37,487 nt of DNA from Candidatus Hydrogenedentota bacterium (lineage in GTDB: Bacteria > Hydrogenedentota > Hydrogenedentia > Hydrogenedentales > SLHB01): assembly GCA_016215105.1 (NCBI GenBank), contig JACRLJ010000040.1, positions 1 to 37,487 of the forward strand. The letters run 5' to 3'. The notes under the pieces were generated by a model. The model did not search any database. It worked only from the letters and a program-made list of their open reading frames with translations, and had not been told where the DNA came from. The position numbers and the translations under genes are program-made. Positions within the stretch are counted from its first letter, which is position 1. Each line of letters begins with the position of its first letter. This document shows positions 33,964 through 37,487 of the stretch, one piece after another.

Positions 33964-34023
33964 TGGGCCGCGCGTGCCGCGTTCGCGGACGGGGTGACCT
34001 TTTCTCTTGCACAGGGCCTGATG

Positions 34024-34045
34024 TGTACCGTAGTCTGTACCGTAG
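34024..34045 (+). repeat. Two direct 10-bp repeats TGTACCGTAG
   Basis: TGTACCGTAG occurs at 34024-34033 and 34036-34045, 12 bp apart start to start. They lie 10 bp before the large palindrome and about 120 bp before the tRNA fragment, like arm sites near an attachment core. Confidence 0.5.
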
Positions 34046-34055
34046 AAATTGAAGA

Positions 34056-34079
34056 ACATGTTGCACATGTGCAACATGT
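34056..34079. repeat. 24-bp perfect palindrome
   Basis: The half-site ACATGTTGCACA is followed at once by its reverse complement, giving a 24-bp perfect inverted repeat without spacer. Such length is unlikely by chance and suits a dimeric DNA-binding protein or recombinase. No matching copy was seen in the window. Confidence 0.6.
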
Positions 34080-34162
34080 GGCACAGAGCCCAAAGGCTGA
34101 AAGCGACTGGCTCTCTGTAAGTTACAATGATTTCAATGGGTTACGAGAGTGCTTCCGAGTTC

Positions 34163-34208
<46 letters not shown>

Positions 34209-34219
34209 ACTTACCAGAC

Positions 34220-34252
34220 AAGGACTTACGGAAATTCCGTGAGTCCTTTTTT
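34220..34252 (+). terminator. Strong Rho-independent terminator after the tRNA fragment
   Basis: A 14-bp stem (AAGGACTTACGGAA with TTCCGTGAGTCCTT, one T-G pair, one-base formal loop) is followed by four T residues. It starts 12 bp after the tRNA fragment's CCA and was probably the terminator of the original tRNA gene. Confidence 0.8.
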
Positions 34253-34746
34253 CGTGCCATGTTGCGTTGGGCCGACTAGTCTTTGTCCTAATATTGTTTG
34301 TCCAACCCAGTCTTATTGTTGTAATGCGTTTATCACTCCTTCCTTTTCCAGTTCACTCTATTTGCGGCAGTTTTGGTCGGGTCGTTTCAGTTATACTTCG
34401 TGAAGGCTGGCATTCGCAGGAGGAATCGAACTCAGTCTACATCTAAAGACCGGCGCGACTGTGGCTTCTACTCAGTTTGCGCGTGCACCAGCGCGGAAAA
34501 GGGTATGCGCGTCAATGTCGAAAAGCCAGGACGGGAGTAGACGAACTTGCAGGACGATGCACTGCGCGTAAGGCCTTGGTTACCAAGAGAGGCGAGTTCT
34601 TGGCGAACACCGGGAACGAATCTCAGCGAGGGAATTTTCGCGGCGGGCTGAATTGCGTTCCAATACGTTACAGATGACGGAAATGCAATTGGCACGGATC
34701 CTGTCATGTTCCTTTTGCGTTCATTTACATGCCATGTGAGCTACGT
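34253..34746. other. Gene-poor region right of the attachment-like site
   Basis: Nearly 500 bp with visibly lower GC in the first 150 bp and no convincing gene. Short open frames lack ribosome sites and family features. It separates the island-like block from the group of minus-strand genes at the right. Confidence 0.45.
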
Positions 34747-35571
34747 CTAGCTGACCGGTTTCCTCAATCGGTAACCTCGTCCGGGCACGTTGATGATCAA
34801 CGGCCACAGTTCCGCGCTGCTTATAGCATTCCGAATCCTATCGGGCGTGCGACCAACTCTCCCTGCAATTTGCACACTGGTCATCCAGGGTTGGTCATTG
34901 ACACATTTGAATATCTCCGCCTTTAGTCCCTTCAGCGTAGCCTTCTTATGTGAAGGAACAGGGTGCGCCGCACATATCCGCAAGACGTACCGGAATCTGT
35001 CTCTGGGAACTCTGAGCACTCCTTCTCTATCCCTCTTAAGGACGCCACGTTGGGCGGCTACATTCAGAAAGTAGTGTGGCAATGGTAAGGGCGCTACCGG
35101 ACTCGGACCCGCGGCCCAGCGCCCCAACTCGAACAGGAATACGCGTTCTCCATCTGAACTCTGCACTAGTTCCAGGCGTCCGTGGTCATGAGCTCGCAGC
35201 GCCAGCTCGATTGACCCGTCTAGATTCTGCTTTTCTACACCGAGGGCCTCGAGCGCCGCGGCCAACGGAACCGAATCGTTCTTGTCGAACTCTTGGTGAT
35301 AGGCTTGCCGCAATTCCGTGAGCTTTGCCACGTTCAATCTGAAGAGCAGATCGCCGACGTGCGGCGGAAAACCCTTTGTGGCTTCCCCGTCGCTGTTGAG
35401 CATGTGAATGACGCCAAGGCTGTCATAGCCTAACCACGCCGTGCCGCCTATGGTCGGAAGGTCGGTTCTGTCTCCGCCAGGAGACAGACGGCGGAAAACT
35501 ACTTTCTGATCCGCCGTTAGCGCAACCGGTTCGTTCATCACGATCAACTCGGAGACTGAGAAGGGAACCAT
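34747..35571 (-). CDS. Unknown protein with C-terminal winged helix
   Basis: 274 residues, ATG at 35571 after CGAGGT; an internal ATG at 35538 (MNEPVAL) is possible. I do not recognise the N-terminal 200 residues, which are mixed alpha/beta with LFRLNVAKLTELRQAYHQEF and an IELALRAHDHGRLELV stretch. The last 60 residues look like a winged helix: LKAEIFKCVNDQ, TSVQIAGRVGRTPDRIRNAI as a helix-turn-helix, and a wing ending VPGRGYRL, which resembles the C-terminus of OmpR/PhoB effector domains. No receiver domain is present. It may be a sensor-regulator with an unusual input domain. It lies 23 bp downstream of the stress-type gene and may be co-transcribed with it. Confidence 0.6.
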   Translation of the reverse strand: MVPFSVSELIVMNEPVALTADQKVVFRRLSPGGDRTDLPTIGGTAWLGYDSLGVIHMLNSDGEATKGFPPHVGDLLFRLNVAKLTELRQAYHQEFDKNDSVPLAAALEALGVEKQNLDGSIELALRAHDHGRLELVQSSDGERVFLFELGRWAAGPSPVAPLPLPHYFLNVAAQRGVLKRDREGVLRVPRDRFRYVLRICAAHPVPSHKKATLKGLKAEIFKCVNDQPWMTSVQIAGRVGRTPDRIRNAISSAELWPLIINVPGRGYRLRKPVS

Positions 35572-35594
35572 CTTGTACCTCGATTATGCTCTGC

Positions 35595-36113
35595 TCACGC
35601 TGCCGCATAGTGATCGATACTGGCCGAATTGGTCGCATCGAGAATTGCCCTCGCCCGCGCGACCTCTTGAACGGAGCCGTGAACAACCAATAGGAACTGG
35701 TCTGCCTTCAGCGCGGTCTCATACTGAAGAATGCTGTTCTCAGGAATGCCGATACTGAAGAGGCCGGCCCCAAGTGCGCTCATGCCACCCGTGACGACAG
35801 CGCCTTCAAGTACCGCGACGATTGCCTGCACAAGCGGGCCCGCGACCACAAGGGGGCCAATGCCTGGTATCAGAAAGAACGCCGACCCAAACAACAGACC
35901 CCAAATCCCGCCCCAAAACGCTCCGAGCTTTCCCCAGTACATCATTCTGTCGCCAATGTTGTAGTACCCAACCGCGTTTTCCTCGGTGTGGTAATCTTTG
36001 CCCACAATCGAGAGCGTTTTCAGATCGATGCCCGCCTGGTGCAACTTCTTGATGGCAGCTTCCGCATCCGTGTGGTTGGGGTAAACGGACACGACTGAGC
36101 TTGTGTTCGACAT
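35595..36113 (-). CDS. General-stress-type protein with glycine-rich membrane segment
   Basis: 172 residues, ATG at 36113. The N-terminal domain (SSVVSVYPNHTDAEAAIKKL, then LKTLSIVGKDYHTEENAVGYY) matches the YflT/general stress 17M-like fold. The middle is a glycine-rich hydrophobic hairpin (WGKLGAFWGGIWGLLFGSAFF, then IPGIGPLVVAGPL), which may insert in the membrane. The C-terminal part, NSILQYETALKADQFLLVVHG, repeats the small alpha/beta fold. Relatives are widespread as stress proteins of unknown biochemical role. The upstream region has tandem repeats and palindromes. The gene downstream is a winged-helix protein that could regulate it. Confidence 0.8.
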   Translation of the reverse strand: MSNTSSVVSVYPNHTDAEAAIKKLHQAGIDLKTLSIVGKDYHTEENAVGYYNIGDRMMYWGKLGAFWGGIWGLLFGSAFFLIPGIGPLVVAGPLVQAIVAVLEGAVVTGGMSALGAGLFSIGIPENSILQYETALKADQFLLVVHGSVQEVARARAILDATNSASIDHYAAA

Positions 36114-36130
36114 TACTAGACCCTTTCTTT

Positions 36131-36180
36131 CCGCGATGCCGCGGAACTGGAATTTAACTGGAATTTTAGTGTAGCGCTAC
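36131..36180 (-). promoter_or_regulatory. Repeat-rich control region of the stress-type gene
   Basis: Within 50 bp lie an inverted repeat CCGCG/CGCGG (36131-36144), two abutting copies of AACTGGAATTT (36145-36155, 36156-36166) and the palindrome GTAGCGCTAC (36171-36180). On the minus strand TAAAAT (36168-36163) could be a -10 box; no clear -35 box accompanies it. Confidence 0.4.
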
Positions 36181-36295
36181 CCTCGACGTCGCGGTGACGT
36201 ACGCCGACTGCGGCTGGGTGTGAGATTAACTACCGAATGGAAAGTGTGAGTAACGGATTAGTAAAACTTGAGTAAAGGCTCGGGAGTTTACCTCC

Positions 36296-37487
36296 CTAGC
36301 CCGGGTTAAACTGCGGATAGTTGTCATCAATGATCCAGTAGTGTGGAGGCCCTTTCCTGAGCGGGCGGCCGCTCTCCTTGCCGGGGTCGAGGTAATCTCT
36401 GAGGATGAGGATGACGTCGGAGCTGACGGCGGGACTTTGGTAGAAGTAGTTGTGGCCGGACCAGTCTCCTCGTTTAGTACGCGCATCGATAAGATCGAAC
36501 GACGGGACGGTCTGCAGACGCTCCCGTTGAATGGGCGTCAGGGCGCCAAGGGTGGCTTTTCCCAGGCGCGCAAGGCCGCCGAAAAGCCACGAGCTGATTC
36601 CCATTGCACGGTCCTTTCCGGAAATGTAAATCGTCATGCGGCTGGGCACAGCGAGCAATCCTTCGGGCAGAATACGCTGGTTGGCGACCTCCAGGTCGAG
36701 GTCGGGCGCCGCAAGGATGACGTTGCCCAGTTTGAGGGTCTGGCGCGTCTCGACTCCGGCGCCTTCGTGATAAAGGTGCATCTCGCGAAGCGCCGCCAAC
36801 GTGACATTGCTGCCGCGACTATGGGCGATCACGTGGATGCGCTCGATATCGGGGCACGACGCCAACGAAGTGAGAAAGCGCTTCAAATGCCAAACAGTGA
36901 ATTCCGCCGATTCGAGGTCATTGGTATAGCTAAGTACGCCTTTTCCGCCGGCTGGCCACGAGTACACTATTGGCACGCCGACGCGTCCCAAGAAATGCCA
37001 GAGCTGCGCCATGGTAATAGCCGCTTCTTCGAACGACTCGTTGTATCCGTGGATGAAGACATAGGCGTCGTGCCCCTGCGCATGTTCGAGACGCTGGTGA
37101 ATGAGTGCGTGAAGCTGTTCATTTGCTTCAGCTTCGGACCGCGCCAGTTCCTCTTTGCTTGTACTTCCCTTCTCGTTGGCCTTCGCATACAAGTTCGTGT
37201 CGGGAAACCGGAATAACTCCTGATTCTTGCTCAGTACAGTGTGCAACGGATGATCGCGGCGTCTGACGAGGCTTTGCCTGACAAGTTCCGGCCAGTCTTC
37301 CCCTTCGCCAAAGGTTACCGTACTGACACCGCAGGCCAGGTATCCGGAACGTTGGTACCCATACGTGAGGGCTTCGTTCTCGCCCTCGCTCGAGGGAAGC
37401 CTATCGGTCGCGTAGACGACCTTGGCCTCGTTACTCTTGAACTCGCTGGGCACCTTCTCGAATGGGTTTGTCCGAGAGTCTAGATAG
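36296..37487 (-). CDS. DUF900-type alpha/beta hydrolase, runs off the right edge
   Basis: The frame is open to the window edge; a GTG at 37453 would give 385 residues, but the codons before it (SRTNPFEK) look coding and no ribosome site is evident, so the true start may lie outside. KVVYATDR near the N-terminus and YVFIHGYNESFEEA (oxyanion region, about residue 131) are typical of DUF900 hydrolases. The nucleophile elbow is VIAHSRGSN, with Ser212 in A-x-S-x-G form. A late WSGHNYFY could supply the catalytic His. The substrate is unknown. A helical, Glu-rich insertion lies at residues 95-125. It is 182 bp upstream of the stress-type gene's start-side neighbour region and is not obviously part of the glycan cluster. 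Confidence 0.8.
   Translation of the reverse strand, partial: YLDSRTNPFEKVPSEFKSNEAKVVYATDRLPSSEGENEALTYGYQRSGYLACGVSTVTFGEGEDWPELVRQSLVRRRDHPLHTVLSKNQELFRFPDTNLYAKANEKGSTSKEELARSEAEANEQLHALIHQRLEHAQGHDAYVFIHGYNESFEEAAITMAQLWHFLGRVGVPIVYSWPAGGKGVLSYTNDLESAEFTVWHLKRFLTSLASCPDIERIHVIAHSRGSNVTLAALREMHLYHEGAGVETRQTLKLGNVILAAPDLDLEVANQRILPEGLLAVPSRMTIYISGKDRAMGISSWLFGGLARLGKATLGALTPIQRERLQTVPSFDLIDARTKRGDWSGHNYFYQSPAVSSDVILILRDYLDPGKESGRPLRKGPPHYWIIDDNYPQFNPG

Noticed and set aside
34405-34475. A minus-strand tRNA or tmRNA end suggested by GTTCGATTCC
   Set aside because: The T stem does not pair and no acceptor partner is present.

Overview
The window reads as part of a chromosome of a GC-rich, Gram-negative, heterotrophic bacterium that degrades glycans. 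Strong AGGAGG-type ribosome sites, signal peptides and lipoboxes, a pseudopilin with a DUF1559-like tail, a sulfatase-like lipoprotein ending in LKALGYL, and many carbohydrate-active proteins with no familiar family fit the Planctomycetes/Lentisphaerae/Hydrogenedentota style of genome. That placement is inference; there is no rRNA or other phylogenetic marker here.

Layout. 0-1.1 kb: a decayed DDE transposase on the minus strand. 1.7-5.6 kb (+): a sulfatase-like lipoprotein and an orphan TIM-barrel protein. 10.8-5.6 kb (-): an operon of class III aminotransferase, Gfo/Idh/MocA oxidoreductase, sugar-porter MFS and a secreted glycosidase-like protein. 11.2-15.7 kb (+), divergent from it: DeoR regulator, L-fucose/L-arabinose isomerase-like protein and a GH51-like protein whose acid/base Glu appears to be His. 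21.0-15.8 kb (-): orphan glycosidase-like protein, neutral-ceramidase-like amidase and FGGY kinase. 21.7-22.7 kb (+): DUF1559-type pseudopilin with a good terminator. 23.1-29.5 kb (+): two large secreted glycosidase-like proteins, a small lipoprotein and a GH39-like enzyme whose C-terminal domain is cut off by a stop and a frame change. 33.0-29.6 kb (-): a GH2/GH5-like lipoprotein and a sialate O-acetylesterase-like protein. 33.3-34.3 kb: a graveyard with a relic of a second DUF1559 gene, a second transposase fragment in the same orientation as the first, a 24-bp perfect palindrome, the 3' half of an initiator-type tRNA and a strong terminator. 34.7-37.5 kb (-): a winged-helix protein, a general-stress-type membrane protein and a DUF900-type alpha/beta hydrolase that runs off the right edge.

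How it fits together (inference). Secreted or lipid-anchored glycosidases, an O-acetylesterase, a sulfatase-like hydrolase and an amidase would dismantle a decorated glycan. The MFS porter would import a monosaccharide. The isomerase and FGGY kinase suit an aldose-to-ketose-phosphate route (arabinose- or fucose-like), and the aminotransferase and Gfo/Idh enzyme suggest an amino- or keto-sugar step. The DeoR protein sits divergent to the uptake operon, across a region with a good minus-strand promoter and several palindromes. The whole 33-kb block lies between two directly repeated transposase relics and next to a tRNA-derived attachment-like site, so it may be an acquired or rearranged island. 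Five of the glycosidase-like proteins cannot be assigned to a family by eye and are the best candidates for new biochemistry.
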